A DNA stretch of 64,000 nt, from contig NC_089426.1 in NCBI RefSeq assembly GCF_013426205.1, positions 496,001 to 560,000 on the forward strand, given 5' to 3'. Below are positions 32,729 to 43,781 of this stretch, piece by piece. Within the stretch, counting starts at the first letter, position 1; every line of letters starts with the position of its first letter. This DNA comes from Metarhizium brunneum. Taxonomy: Eukaryota; Ascomycota; Sordariomycetes; Hypocreales; Clavicipitaceae. Below the pieces are notes generated by a model. The model ran no database searches, was not told the origin of the DNA, and saw nothing but the letters and a program-made list of their open reading frames with translations. Position numbers and translations under genes: made by a program.

Positions 32729-35034
32729 GGAGCCTGTTACTGCCGAATTAATGTTGTTATTTCCTGGTAGTTTTTTCGTAGATGCGATGCTTGTTCTCTT
32801 GCACGGCTTTTTCATCCTAGGATTGGTACATTGGGCTCAATACATTTGCTGCAAGAGTGTGTTTCCATGCATGCAACAGCTGGTTAATCCACGCCCAAAG
32901 TATTGGACGAGACCTTATCTGCTACCTCGGTTTGGGTAATTCAGTCTAACTACCTCAGCAATTACTTCCACAAGCTCTTCTCCAACAGCAGCCAATAAAG
33001 CGTAGTATGCGAGTAGACCCTCTGTATAGAATTTGCGGATCAGAAAGGATTGAGACTTGTGCCAAGTTTTCTGCGTTGCGCAAGTGTCTATGCACGTGTA
33101 ATGTCCGAGGAACATGGCGAGTTGGCTTAGCCATTCAGCTACCTTACCATTTGAGGGGCCTCAAACGATGCCGTCGCAAATTCCCTGGCGTAGTCTAAAA
33201 TTTAGATCCTCTTTCTTTATTCTGTTTAGAGTGTCTAGAGTCTTTCTAAACCTGCTGACTTTGGCGAAAAAAGCTACATGTATCTTTCGTCCATATTTTC
33301 CCCTCTAACTTGCACTAGCGTATCTCCCGAGGCGGACTCAACAATGACCAACGCTTAGTGAGCAGTTAGAGAGAGGTCAAAACAGTGGAATCGAGACGTA
33401 TTGCGTGTATATGCGGTTCGCCTCATCTTTCAGGTTTGTGGGTGCATTTTCAGCTTGTCGGGCTGTCCACCTTCGATGTCCGTCGGGAACCGCTGCCGTG
33501 GAAGGCAACAAGGCTTCCACCCTGTCCGGCAGTTAGGCATCCCTCTATTCACGCAAGCATGTCCTATTGGGAAATTCGCCAACCACAAAACTTGGAACAT
33601 GGCTTACAGCTGATCATTGGGCTGGGTCTAGAACATGAGCGCTGTGCCATTCATCATACATGCCAGACAGGAAAGGTAAGATCTTCGGACAAAGAAATAA
33701 GGTGCAAGAAATGAAGCCCTGGGAGCTTTCCTTTCACATTATGTGGAGGAATATTCAGAGCTGGTTGAGACGGACAGGGTATACAAACCGTTATGCAAGA
33801 AGTATTGTGTAGAGAAACTAATATATTTAATATCTCTAGCACAATTGTTTTAAGTAACCGAAATATGCATGTACTCTAGGCGACGCGGAAAGCATGTCGT
33901 AGGCCAACTTGCCCTAAATCTTACGACTTCACACCATAATCAACAAGGTTCGGTTCAGCTTCACCTATTTGCTCATTGGGGGTCAGAAACGGTGGAAAGT
34001 CCTTGTGGCAGCCACAAACCATCCACAACTGATCCGAATTCGGCTAATTTTGCGCACAACCAGGGGATATATGACTTCAGGCTTACATCGAAGCTTACGA
34101 AAAAACATGGAATACTTTGACCGCTAGGGTATGTACGTAGATAATTTGACACGTTATTACAGTTATATAATTTATTGTGCCCTGCAATTAGCAGATAGCT
34201 TCTGCCTGGAATTAGAGTTGTATAAATTTGGTAGAGTACATTTTGATTTGCCCATCTTAGCTGAGTCCCTTGGATGCGACCGTCATCCAGACGTCGTCAA
34301 GTGGGTAATAAAATGCAACTCTGGGCTTACTGGTAAAATAACTCATCAATTAGGCTATCCATAAGGAGAATGTTGGTAGCCCCCTCTCGAATCCATCCAC
34401 CACCTCGCCTCATTTCTGAGTGAAAGACTGGTTTGGACGCTTGGGCATGCTGTGCATCCAGTACTAACCGGCATGTTCTTCCGGTCACTTTCCTACGACG
34501 TCGCTTCTTTTTATTGGCTGAATAGCACCAGTACATCTCCAAATCAGAGCTCATACATAACGCCCATCATCTTTTGTGAAGCCGTTCTCACCAATTGTCG
34601 CGGTCAAAGTGGAGCCCGGTTCGCCCCTTGTGTTTGTCACATCCATCACACACGAATTTCCAAGAAGCATACTGCATGAACGAAGTGAACGGTTGATGTA
34701 TGTTGGGGACTTTTAGTTTACCAAAAGAGGGATATTGTTGTTTCAGCAGTAAACGGTTTCGTTTTGCAGCAGAAAGGAAGTGGACGGTACTCCTCACTGA
34801 CCGGCTGTATGTGATGGATACGCCCCGACCAGTATAAATAAGATAAAATCTTCCCACCATCTCGCACGATATTCACATCGCCATACGTATCAGAAAGGGA
34901 TAAGACTTGAAAACCAACAAACTTGACTTTTACTCAAGCTTGGGATTAGGTCTATCTCTTGCTTCGTCTTCGACCTGCTTGTCTACTACTTCGTTCTTTT
35001 TGCAGCCCCTTGATTACCAAAACCACGCTCGATA
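32729..35034. other. Spacer
   Basis: Many short frames on both strands without domains. The part at 33054-33095 resembles 26262-26300. No gene supported. Confidence 0.5.
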
Positions 35035-36194
35035 ATGGCTTCCACTACTATTCTCCACGATACTGCACTAGCCGCACTGGCAGATGGCGATGTCATCTAT
35101 CTCTATTTCCAGGCCTCAAGCGGCTACCTATGCGAGGCTACCTTGACCCCCGGACAGCCACAGGTAGCCTACACCATCACCAACTTGCGCGCCGCTGATA
35201 TAAAGCTCTATACTCCAATTTCAGCTACGTTTGGAAAGAATACGGAAGAGAGAGTAAGCAAAACTGCAGGTCAAAACATACATAGGATCTGGACAGACTA
35301 ACATCATCTTCCGCGACAGTACATCTTCTATATCGACACAGACGGCATTCTCAACAATGCCGTTTACAAAAATGACACCTGGTGCAGAGGATTTCTGCGT
35401 GGTCAATCCATCATTCCGGCCCACTATTCCAAGATCGCCGCGGTCAAGTCCTGCGTTTGTGACGATGAGATACATGTTTTCTACCAGACTACGGATCGCA
35501 ACGGAGCCATCCGTCAGGTGACCGGATACGAGAATCGATGGGTGCTGGATCGGCGAGATCTTGGCAGCAAAGTCCTTACCGGTACTGGCCTGGCCGCCGT
35601 CCACGCCGAGTTGGGCATCGACATCACGACCGGGACGTCGGATTCGAACAAGCCGCCCGTGGTATTCTTCCAGCAGACGAACTTGGGTCTGACATGGCTA
35701 CAGGATGCAGGTAGTTCCACAAACCCACACGAGCCTAATTGAAATGAAGTTTGTATATATTGATCTTGATGATAGCAACGCGAAAGGTCGGCGGTGTCGT
35801 AACTAAAGCCTCTCCACACACGCCGCTGGCTGCTACCGACGCCGTATCCACCAATTTAAAAGACGTCTTCCTTTTCTTCACCTCTAGCGCAAATGAAATT
35901 AAGCGTCTCGCTGTAGGGTCGGATGGACAGGAGGTTGTCTCTACTGAGCTTCTGACAACCACGCCAAAAGGCAATCTCGCCGCGGTCGTCAGGAAGTCGT
36001 CGACGAACTCGACGGACGCGCAGGTTATTCTCTTCTACCAGTCTACGAACCCGCCGAAAATTCACCAGTCGACGATAAGTGATGACGATGGTGGAAACTG
36101 CGTTTGTAAAACTAGGTATACCGTCACCGAGTACAGTGGGGTGGCTATATTCTCTGACCCCGAAGTCGACCACATTGCTATGAGATTCGAATGA
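35035..36194 (+). CDS. Beta-propeller lectin-like protein
   Basis: Exons 35035-35253, 35320-35710 and 35776-36194 (introns 66 and 65 nt) give 342 residues. The sequence repeats a blade-like pattern: a strand ending in VIYLYFQ, IFYID, IHVFYQ, VVFFQQT, VFLFFTS and VILFYQS, each followed by a polar turn and each preceded by an AAV or AAT-type strand. This is the pattern of the six-bladed fungal fucose-specific lectin family (AAL/FleA), whose members are 310-340 residues and lack a signal peptide, as here. Key fucose-site residues (Arg/Glu/Trp per blade) are only partly visible, so sugar specificity may differ or be lost. Confidence 0.6.
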
Positions 36195-37071
36195 TTTGGA
36201 TCAAAGAGTGCAATCTCTAGAGTTACAAGACGTAGGGCTTTCTTGGGATGGTGGACTACCTGTTTGGTGTGAAACGTCGATGACATTAACTCGAGACAGA
36301 CCTGCGAGTCGTTTCCTGTAGCTTTGCCAATAAGAATAAACTCTTACATCCAGGCCATTATGAATTAGTCTCAACAGTGAGCACTAGGCTTACATTGTGA
36401 TTTACGTCTCTTTGCGGTCTCGACAAAGAGGTCATCCTTCAATGGACGAGCAGGGATAAGATACCAAAGGAAGAAGCAAACGGTCACAAAGAGACAAGAA
36501 TTGAAAAGCGAGCAACGCAAAATATGGATTTCCCGGGAACAGAACTCGAGGTCTTTAGAGGTTATTATAATCGACCATGTTCAGTGCATTGGAAGCTTTG
36601 TGCCTAAAAGCGACAAGGGCTCGAAAAAGGCTGGGAGTTGGTAGCTCAATTCGTCTTATCATGGTCTTTGGTATCAAAGGTCCTTGGTTTCCCTTAAGGC
36701 TTAGTTGAATACAAAGCTCTATAAATACAAGAGGTCGGTGTGCCTTGTGCCTTAGTCCCGTGATAGTAGCCCCCGTGTAACAGTGTGATACTAAATGAAT
36801 TAGGTCGTGCAAAAAGGGCACCTGGACTTTTAACTGTCTCGAAACATGATGGTTGAAGAGCTGGTAAAAAGGAGAGGCTTCAAATTTGCTATATAAAAGA
36901 GTAAAATAATACGAAAAGTCTAAATACTTGGTAAACTATTGCTGCCTGCAAGTAGCAAAACAACGATTTCTATTGTCTTAAACAAGCGATTTCAGATCAA
37001 CTTCAACCAACTCGCTGCTCTAAGTAGTATCGTCAACGATCTTCCGATATCTTGTCCTACGGGCAGTCCTT
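36195..37071. other. Spacer with one repeat copy
   Basis: Contains the repeat at 36610-36782. Minus-strand frame 36555-36821 lies over that repeat and is not a gene. Confidence 0.45.
36610..36782 (+). repeat. Inverted-repeat family copy, right type
   Basis: Opens GCGACAAGGGCTCG, keeps GGTATCAAAGGTCCTTGG and TTTCCCTTAAGGC, and closes CCCCGTGTAACA. It is one of the better preserved copies in the window. Confidence 0.55.
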
Positions 37072-37608
37072 CTAGTGGCGGCAGTGCTTTTCATGGCAGC
37101 AGTGCTTTTCATGGCAGCAGTGCTTTTCATGGCAGCAGTGCTTTTCATGGCAGCAGTCCTTTTCATGATCGCAGTCCTTGTCAGGGCAGCAGTCCTTGTC
37201 AGGGCAGCAGTCCTTGTCAGGGCAGCAGTTGTCGTCCTCATGTTCCGGTGGGTAATTAGGTCGGCAGTCGCTTCCGCACTATTACACCGACACTGTTAGG
37301 AACATCATCTCCTATCCTATCAAATTCGGGAATTGATAGGAAATGTCAAGCGGGTCACTCACGCAATAATTATTCCCACAGGGCTTTGCAGTCTCGGTGC
37401 ATCCGTAGGTGCTAGTCGAGGTGCTCCCCTGGTAAATGCTAGTCGAGGTGCTCTCCTGGTAAATGCTAGTCGAGGTATCCTCCTGGTAAATGCTAGTCGA
37501 GGTACTCTCCTGGCAAGTGCTGGTCGGGGACACTGCCGAGGTGGTATGGTAGGGGTATGCAGCGGCCATAGAGACCAGAGAAATGATGCCAACGGAGAGG
37601 AACTTCAT
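37072..37608 (-). CDS. Secreted protein with a Ser/Thr 9-mer repeat and a Cys-Cys hexapeptide repeat
   Basis: Two exons, 37608-37363 and 37278-37072, are joined by an 84-nt intron (GTGAGT...TAATAG) to give 150 residues. A signal peptide (MKFLSVGIISLVSMAAA) leads to a spacer and then four tandem copies of a 9-residue unit STSTSIYQ(E/G/D), flanked by cysteines. After GCTETAKPCGNNYC the second exon adds CGSDCRPNYPPEHEDDN and then eight hexapeptides: CCPDKD three times, CDHEKD once, CCHEKH four times, ending CRH. Cys makes up about a quarter of the second exon, as in metallothioneins, and the His of the last units could add ligands. No family recognised. A different acceptor (CTAACAG, four codons upstream of the frame shift) would give a Thr/Ala/Met repeat instead; I prefer the Cys frame because it continues the Cys-rich context and ends directly after the array. 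Confidence 0.6.
37081..37232. repeat. 18-bp coding minisatellite
   Basis: Read on the plus strand, GGCAGCAGTGCTTTTCAT recurs four times, then a variant with CCTT, a GATCGCAGTCC unit, and GGCAGCAGTCCTTGTCAG three times. Each unit encodes one hexapeptide of the Cys-Cys array on the minus strand. Confidence 0.85.
37420..37520. repeat. 27-bp coding minisatellite
   Basis: Four near-identical 27-bp units containing CTGGTAAATGCTAGTCGAGG encode the 9-residue Ser/Thr repeats of the same gene. Confidence 0.85.
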
Positions 37609-39924
37609 TTTTGCTTTGAGTTTTAGATATCTAGATATCCGAGTTTTTGGTAGTTTCGTATCGAGATTATCGCAAGTGTTGATGTCTATCAATAGATGAG
37701 GTTGTCTCTAGAAGGGTGGAAGCACCCTGCCTTTATATATGTTGCAGAACTAGCACAACACTGCCACTATAATTGCTGTTTCTATGCTCTTGCGTAGAAG
37801 ACGCTTACTACCAGTTCTAGACCTTTTGTATCCATAACGTGGCGCAGCGTATACTTTTTCAGCCCTATATAATTTTCACAATAATAACAATGCTATTCGT
37901 AAATGAATATGCACCAACTTACCTTGGTGTGGCTAGTGTATAGGCAAGCCACATGAACTTAATTGATCAACTCAAGACTCTAAGCCCTACTGATGTCATC
38001 CATTCCTGAGCCTAACGCCGCCTAACCCCTGGGACCTTGTTTGCCACCAAGTCCGCCACAGGCCGTGGCGCTTGGGTTTCTGGCAGAACCTGGCCATATT
38101 TAGAAATCCTCCTGATGTCTTCGGCTAGTCTAATCCAGATGAATCTAGTGGCGCTACAGTTAGGTCCCCAGCCTTAGGCTCCGCCGCACCCTAGGCTTAT
38201 TCCTTGATAAACATGACGATAATGGTGGCGTTTCTTTGTAGTTATGCTTATCTCTACAGATATTACGGGTCTATCTTAATCGACGCTTATATACAAAATA
38301 AATACCAGATATGCGTCACCGATAAGATGTACAGATATATATATATACTATATATAGAATTAATCTCGTACATGTTTATCTAAGCCCCAAATGCTTGCTT
38401 TTATACAATTCTCCTCTTTACGCCACTCCGCTCGTTAATCCACACGCCTTGTGTTTACCGTTGTGCCAAGGGTTCAGTTATGAAGACTTGGAGCGATAAA
38501 GGGCTCAATTCAATAATAATCTCGTAGGATGTCAAAGGTCCTGAGTTGCTACGAGAAAGGGAGAGAAGGGTGACCGCCTTATATACATAAAAGGAACGCC
38601 TAGGCCTAGGGTCCTTGCCCGGGCACGTGTTCTAGCCGTGTAACCAACAAGTCCTATATCGGCGTGAAGCCCCTTTGTTGGGCTTCACGATCTGTTGGGC
38701 CTTTTCCGTGTAACAACCATTGCCCCGAACGTCAATTCCCTGCTTTTGCAGAAGCCCGTTGATGCATTTGCACCCCTCCAGGAAATTCATGGCCCGCGAA
38801 CTACGATACCCGGTTCCCTAGGACCAAGTTCGTGGTAGCGATGTACAAATTTGTCTATCCCCTATTTGTTTCGTTTTAGACCTAGTAGAACATGTAATAC
38901 TGATGCAAGTCAATTTCCCTATGGGCTTCCCATGGTTACCATGGACGGTGAATAGTATCGCCATCTTTTGGGACATGGGGTTCTTATTACCCTTTCGCGT
39001 ACGGTAATAAAATGGCTTGATTGGGTTCAATGGCTAAGCGCTGTACAACACGGTCAGGGAAGTCATGAACAGATACAAGGACTGCAATTAGGAGACTACC
39101 GTCTATCGCCTCAAGACCGACATGACGAATTACATATCGAGGAATAGTAACCAGTGCACAGTTTCTCTGTAACCATGCTGTTTGCAGTCGGCAAGGACCC
39201 GAGCTGTATAGAATGGCGCGCCTTGGAAGCCTTGACCCAAGTGGGGCTCCCCCGCCTTTACAATCCCAAAAGGGAAACATATGTGGAGTTCATGTTCCCG
39301 CTTAGCCGGAAAGGCGGAAAGGTCCACTACACCAGACCCGTCTGGGCAGGGCTTACCGCCGTCTCTGGCCTTGAGGCCTCCAGAGGTCATGACGGATCAA
39401 CCCTTTTCGGCGTAGCCGAGGCGAAAACGCCCGGCACTCTCAGCCGTAAATAAGGCACAACTAGGCTGATGGTACTATTTAAAGACGGTATTCACTTACC
39501 ACGACAAAACTCACATAGTGTACATTATCAAATCAATACAAACCATGTCAAGTGTCGTCTGCCTAGGTCGTGGCAATAGCCTCTAAATGTCCTTTCATAT
39601 CGATTGAGGCCCCCAAAGACCTCGGACTATCTGACGGGCTGTAGAAGTAATGTCATGAGTGCTTACTACGCCTGAGCCACCATTTTTATTATAACTTGTC
39701 CTTATAAGCTCTCCTACTAATACCTTGCCGCTTTGAATGAAAATTACGTGAAGGGTGGAAGATGTACTAAGCCATTCAAGCTGTTGCATTCTCAGAGTTT
39801 CCGGGGCTTTGATGGCAATCAGCATTCAGCCTCATCAACAGCCTCGTGAGAGTACTGAGATTGTATCCAGGTTGGCCTCCTATCTATCGTACGTGACGAG
39901 CTAGGTTCGCGCAATCCGTCATGG
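37609..39924. other. Spacer with one repeat copy
   Basis: Contains the repeat at 38461-38644, a small hairpin GTGAAGCCC...GGGCTTCAC near 38664-38688, and a plus frame at 39154-39453 that I cannot assign. Confidence 0.45.
38461..38644 (+). repeat. Inverted-repeat family copy, right type
   Basis: Opens TTGTGCCAAGGG, keeps GGGCTCAATTC and TGTCAAAGGTCCT, and closes AGCCGTGTAAC. Diverged from 36610-36782 but in the same orientation. Confidence 0.5.
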
Positions 39925-39996
39925 TTGGTAGCATTCTCTCTGATATCTTTCTGGTTTATACTCAGCAGGGCGGTCGCCTGCAGTCGACGTCTTGTG

Positions 39997-40760
39997 ATGT
40001 CCGGCTCAGCCGCGATTGACAAGATCATGGCCGCGGCATCATTGGATATTGCCGCTGTCGGCCTCATCGCCTGGGCTGTGAGCGCATCACCAGTGGTTTG
40101 TCTCTGCCTATCTGCGGTCGGCCGGGTCGCGTGCAGACCTTCAATGTATCGGGCAGCGAGGTTGCCGCGACCCTCTTCCCCAATGACATGATGATGCTTG
40201 CTTCGTCGTGCGGCCTCGTGACCTCAGACAACGACGCAAATCCTCTTCTATACCGTGTCGAGGACAATCTTCTCACTATCCGGGTCGGCGTGAAGGAGAA
40301 GATTAGCAATGGGACTCTCAGATTGTTACAACTTCTACCCGGAGGAGACTCCGCTCCTACATACAAAAGTTATCTGCCAATCCATCTAGGCACTACAACG
40401 GTGAAGCTCAGCCCATACGGGATCTTTTGCGTCAACGGCTGGAAATTTTGTGGCACAGAAAGAGACCTGACAAGCATGACGGTGGACAACATCAGTCTCG
40501 CCCTTGCATGCCAGAACACTTCGGAGGGAGATTCAAATGCTGCGGTATTTTTGAATGACCTCTACGCCACTCTCAAGTCTACCGATGGCGCAATAATGTT
40601 GAAACCAGATCTGAGCCTCAGCCTCGCCCTTACTCTCTGTGTTCGCGACACTAAAGACGACATCATGAAATCCAGTTCATTCACGGCGAATACAGTCAGT
40701 CCTGAGAGAGCTAAGCACGACATTAGTCACGATTATTTAGCGGCACATTGCAGTGACTAA
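39997..40760 (+). CDS. Hypothetical protein
   Basis: The strongest frame runs from 40098 to 40760 (220 codons) and is protein-like: alternating strands such as LLYRVEDNLLTIRVGVKEK and TTTVKLSPYGIFCVNGWKF. A 41-nt intron (40096-40136, GTTTGT...TGCAG) could join it to an upstream exon 39997-40095 (MSGSAAIDKIMAAASLDIA...), giving 240 residues. The upstream frame opens further to 39925 with a hydrophobic start (MVAFSLISFWFILS) that might be a signal peptide. I recognise no family. Start and splice are both uncertain. Confidence 0.4.
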
Positions 40761-42365
40761 AATAGGGAACACAGAGGCTTCCAAACAACAGCTTCTTACA
40801 TTCCCCTGTTCGCCACTGGGCGGTTTCATGCGGTCTTGGCCCGTTGGTCGTGTCGACACAGCAACACTGTCTCCGTATGAACGTTGCTTTTCCCGCATGA
40901 CTGACCACTATGGCACGGATCGTCAGTGGGTCCAGGGTCACAAAAGCAGGATATAATTTGAAATTCTACCAGCCTATCATCGTCAAGGATGCACGGAGTG
41001 TTTGATGAGTTTGAGTTGGCCGGGGCGATAGGAAACTTCCGTCTGATCCTACCGGCGCGCCATGCCCCCCATTCTGCACTTACCAAGAAACAGCCATCAT
41101 AGCCTCTGGCCCAAGTTAGTAACAAGGCCTCTTGGATATGTTGTTCTTACTCGTGCGACCACCAAAACATGCTGCCGCTTCGCTGCCTACGGTGCTGGGA
41201 CGTGCGGTGGCGAAGTGATGGAAACATGCACACAATAAACCTCATCACTGTCAAGTTACCAGTCCTCACAACAGATTGTTCAATCTCCGTTGTCTTTTGC
41301 AGCTATCACCCTGAGGACGTCGAATGACAGCCAATGATATCACAACGTTCATCACTCCCTAGGCAACCGTTAAAATACATCTTCCTGATTAGATGAAATC
41401 ATGATGAGTTGATCCAATGAAGAGAACTCATGTGCGACCATGGCATGATCATTTTACCAGACACGACGGTAGAGAAACAACCAACAAGTTTTGCGTACGA
41501 CAACCAACAAACACACCTCCGGAGCCTCATGAGAACCAATGCCAGTCAGTCCTGGGGAAGCAGACAGATAGATGAGATAAATGGAAGTAAACCACCAGCT
41601 TGACTTGTGTTCCAGCTCGCCATGGATCGTCCCGACACTTGTTCTTCGCAATTTGCACAATCCCAACTTGCAGATCTCTCAACAATACATTTCTCAACTA
41701 CGTGACAATGGCATCTGCACCAAAAGAAGAACTTGGAAAAAATGTCTGCGATGTAAGTAATAATTATATTCATGAGATAGGATTTCATGTAGAGCTAATA
41801 GAAACAACAAATTAGAGATGTGGACAATCTGTAAGCTATTCTCGATCTCCCTCACAAACAAAGATTGGTGCACTGCACCATGTTTGGCCTTGCCGAGTCC
41901 CTCTTCCCCAGGGTTGCTATTCGTGCAACTAATATCGACAAAATATGTAGCCGTGTACATGCTGTGCTAGCTGTGGGGGAGTGAGTTCGAATAACTCTTC
42001 GCATTTTGAGGACACAAGGTTAACAGAGACGGACGAAAAAACAGGTCGGAGGGTGTGGATGTGTAAGTAGCAGTCAAGACTTCCGAGAATTTGAACAGTC
42101 ATCTAATTGTAATACAAAGGAAAGCTAAAATCTCATTTCAGAGGTGATTTCACGGATTTGGTCGAAGCTTGTCATGGGTTTTTCCCTATTTACTATAGGT
42201 TTTCCCCAGACTTCATACAAATGCAAAGGTGAACCTGCGAGTCCCAATTCCATGTGCATCGTGCCATTTATTTCCAGGCCAGCAGAGATTTGCAAGCTGT
42301 GTATCAAATATTGAAAAAGATTGCAACGGCAGGATGCTTTGCTGAACATGTTCGATAAAAGGCCA
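40761..42365. other. Spacer with a possible small gene
   Basis: Nothing apart from the tentative small gene at 41708-41932. Confidence 0.4.
41708..41932 (+). CDS. Possible 53-residue Cys-rich protein
   Basis: ATG at 41708 reads MASAPKEELGKNVCD to a GTAAGT donor. A 63-nt intron with a GCTAATAG branch site ends ATTAG at 41815, and the second exon gives RCGQSVSYSRSPSQ...HHVWPCRVPLPQGCYSCN and a stop. The joined CDRCGQ and the terminal CYSCN form two Cys pairs that could hold one zinc. Tentative; an alternative acceptor 2 nt later also leaves an open frame. Confidence 0.3.
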
Positions 42366-43781
42366 TTAAGTCGCTTCATCATCATTCCCTTGACTGGGGC
42401 CGTGGTCAAGAGACTGGTCGCATTGATCTTCAACGGTTCGGGTCCAGAATTTCCATCCTTCCCCGTCTTCAGACTTTCCTACTCCAACCAGATCCTCAAT
42501 TCCCTCTACCCCCACAGCCTTCTCAAATAGTTCCTGGTTGATCTCTTCATCTCCCTCCCCTTCGCTGCCTCTTCGGAAAAGAGCAGGCCAAAGTAAGGCG
42601 ACTCCATCAGCACCAAGAATGGTCTCGTATGTCTGAAAGCCTTCGGCATGAAATTTCCTCTCCAACCCCCTCTTTGTTTCCAACTTGGCATCTGGTCGAA
42701 AAAGCGTAATAGCACATCCGCCACCTCCGGCGCCAGTCAGTTTCGTCCAGCCTACGTCTGCATGATCCACAAGCTCGCGGATACGCTCCAGGCGTGGGTG
42801 AGAAACTCCCAGCGAAACCAGCAATCCGTGATTCATACGAATCATTGTTCCCAAACGGTCCGTATCCGACATGCCATTGGTTTCCAAATCGGCCAGAGCA
42901 GAGCTTGTCAGTTGGCCAATTGCATCCAAAATCAGTCCCGTCACGTGACGGTGGTTTGCTTTTAGTTCTCTTACTTTTTCCACCTGTGTCGCTGTGGAAC
43001 GGGGTTGCTGAGTGTTAACAAGAAGAAGCGGCAGCTCGGGGAACTTGTTGAGAGGAAGGACAGATGGCGGTCCGGAGCGTTTTCTTTGGTAAATAACGGC
43101 CTTGCCACCAGCAGACACTGCATTGTCCACTCCACTAGGATCTCCGTGTATACACAGCTCGCCCACAAAAGCCCAACGACTGATGCGCTCAATCTGTATT
43201 TGGGCTTCCTCAGCCGGCTGGTCGGGATGAGGTCCAGCAAGCGTCCGTATCTGAAGAAGCAGCGCCGTGCTTAAACAGACGCAAATGCTGGCACTACTCC
43301 GTAGACCGGCACCGATAGGAATGGTGGATCGCAGAGTGTAGATAGACCCGGGGCTATGCAATGACCCCAACGAAAGAAAGAGGTAGAGGAAGGCAGTCGC
43401 AGATCGAACGTGAATCTTTCGCTGCTTTTCCGGGAGATGCTTGGAGACCTCTTCTGCATGTGGTATCATAGCGTCGAGCAGCTCGGGGTCGAGGGAGTCG
43501 ATAAGGGAGAAATAAAACTTTTTCTTGTCCGGTCGATGGAACATATCCCATGGCAGGGTGTCTATTTTCCAAGTATGATCTAAGCCAATGTCTCTGAAGT
43601 TTAACCTGACGATGCGCTGGGACTTGGAAAGGGTCGTGACGAGAAGATAGGATCGAAGGGAGATGGCTGCTGCGATGGCGGGCTTGCCAAACACGGCGGC
43701 GTGTTCGCCAAATACTATGACCTTGCCAGGCGCAGACACCATGAACGTCGGCGCTAATGGTGACGACGGCTTTCTCTCCAT
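42366..43781 (-). CDS. Mevalonate kinase-like GHMP kinase
   Basis: The 471-residue protein phosphorylates mevalonate in the isoprenoid pathway, if active. Motifs: APGKVIVFGEHAAVFG at the N-terminus, the phosphate loop IPIGAGLRSSAS at residues 154-165, the catalytic segment GDPSGVDNAVSAGG near residue 215, and KLTGAGGGGCAITL near 350. Two differences from the usual enzyme stand out. GLGSSAS is GLRSSAS (R161, codon CGG at 43299-43301), and HGNPSG is HGDPSG. A bulky Arg in the phosphate loop should disturb ATP binding. The gene is intronless and sits at the edge of the biosynthetic cluster, divergent from the dehydrogenase gene. It may be the only housekeeping copy, a resistance copy, or a cluster enzyme; the sequence alone cannot decide. 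Confidence 0.88.
   Translation of the reverse strand: MERKPSSPLAPTFMVSAPGKVIVFGEHAAVFGKPAIAAAISLRSYLLVTTLSKSQRIVRLNFRDIGLDHTWKIDTLPWDMFHRPDKKKFYFSLIDSLDPELLDAMIPHAEEVSKHLPEKQRKIHVRSATAFLYLFLSLGSLHSPGSIYTLRSTIPIGAGLRSSASICVCLSTALLLQIRTLAGPHPDQPAEEAQIQIERISRWAFVGELCIHGDPSGVDNAVSAGGKAVIYQRKRSGPPSVLPLNKFPELPLLLVNTQQPRSTATQVEKVRELKANHRHVTGLILDAIGQLTSSALADLETNGMSDTDRLGTMIRMNHGLLVSLGVSHPRLERIRELVDHADVGWTKLTGAGGGGCAITLFRPDAKLETKRGLERKFHAEGFQTYETILGADGVALLWPALFRRGSEGEGDEEINQELFEKAVGVEGIEDLVGVGKSEDGEGWKFWTRTVEDQCDQSLDHGPSQGNDDEAT

Noticed and set aside
37075..37299. Plus-strand frame of repeated MAAVLF units
   Set aside because: Shadow of the 18-bp repeat; such repeats are open in several frames. The minus-strand Cys frame is supported by a signal peptide and splice sites.
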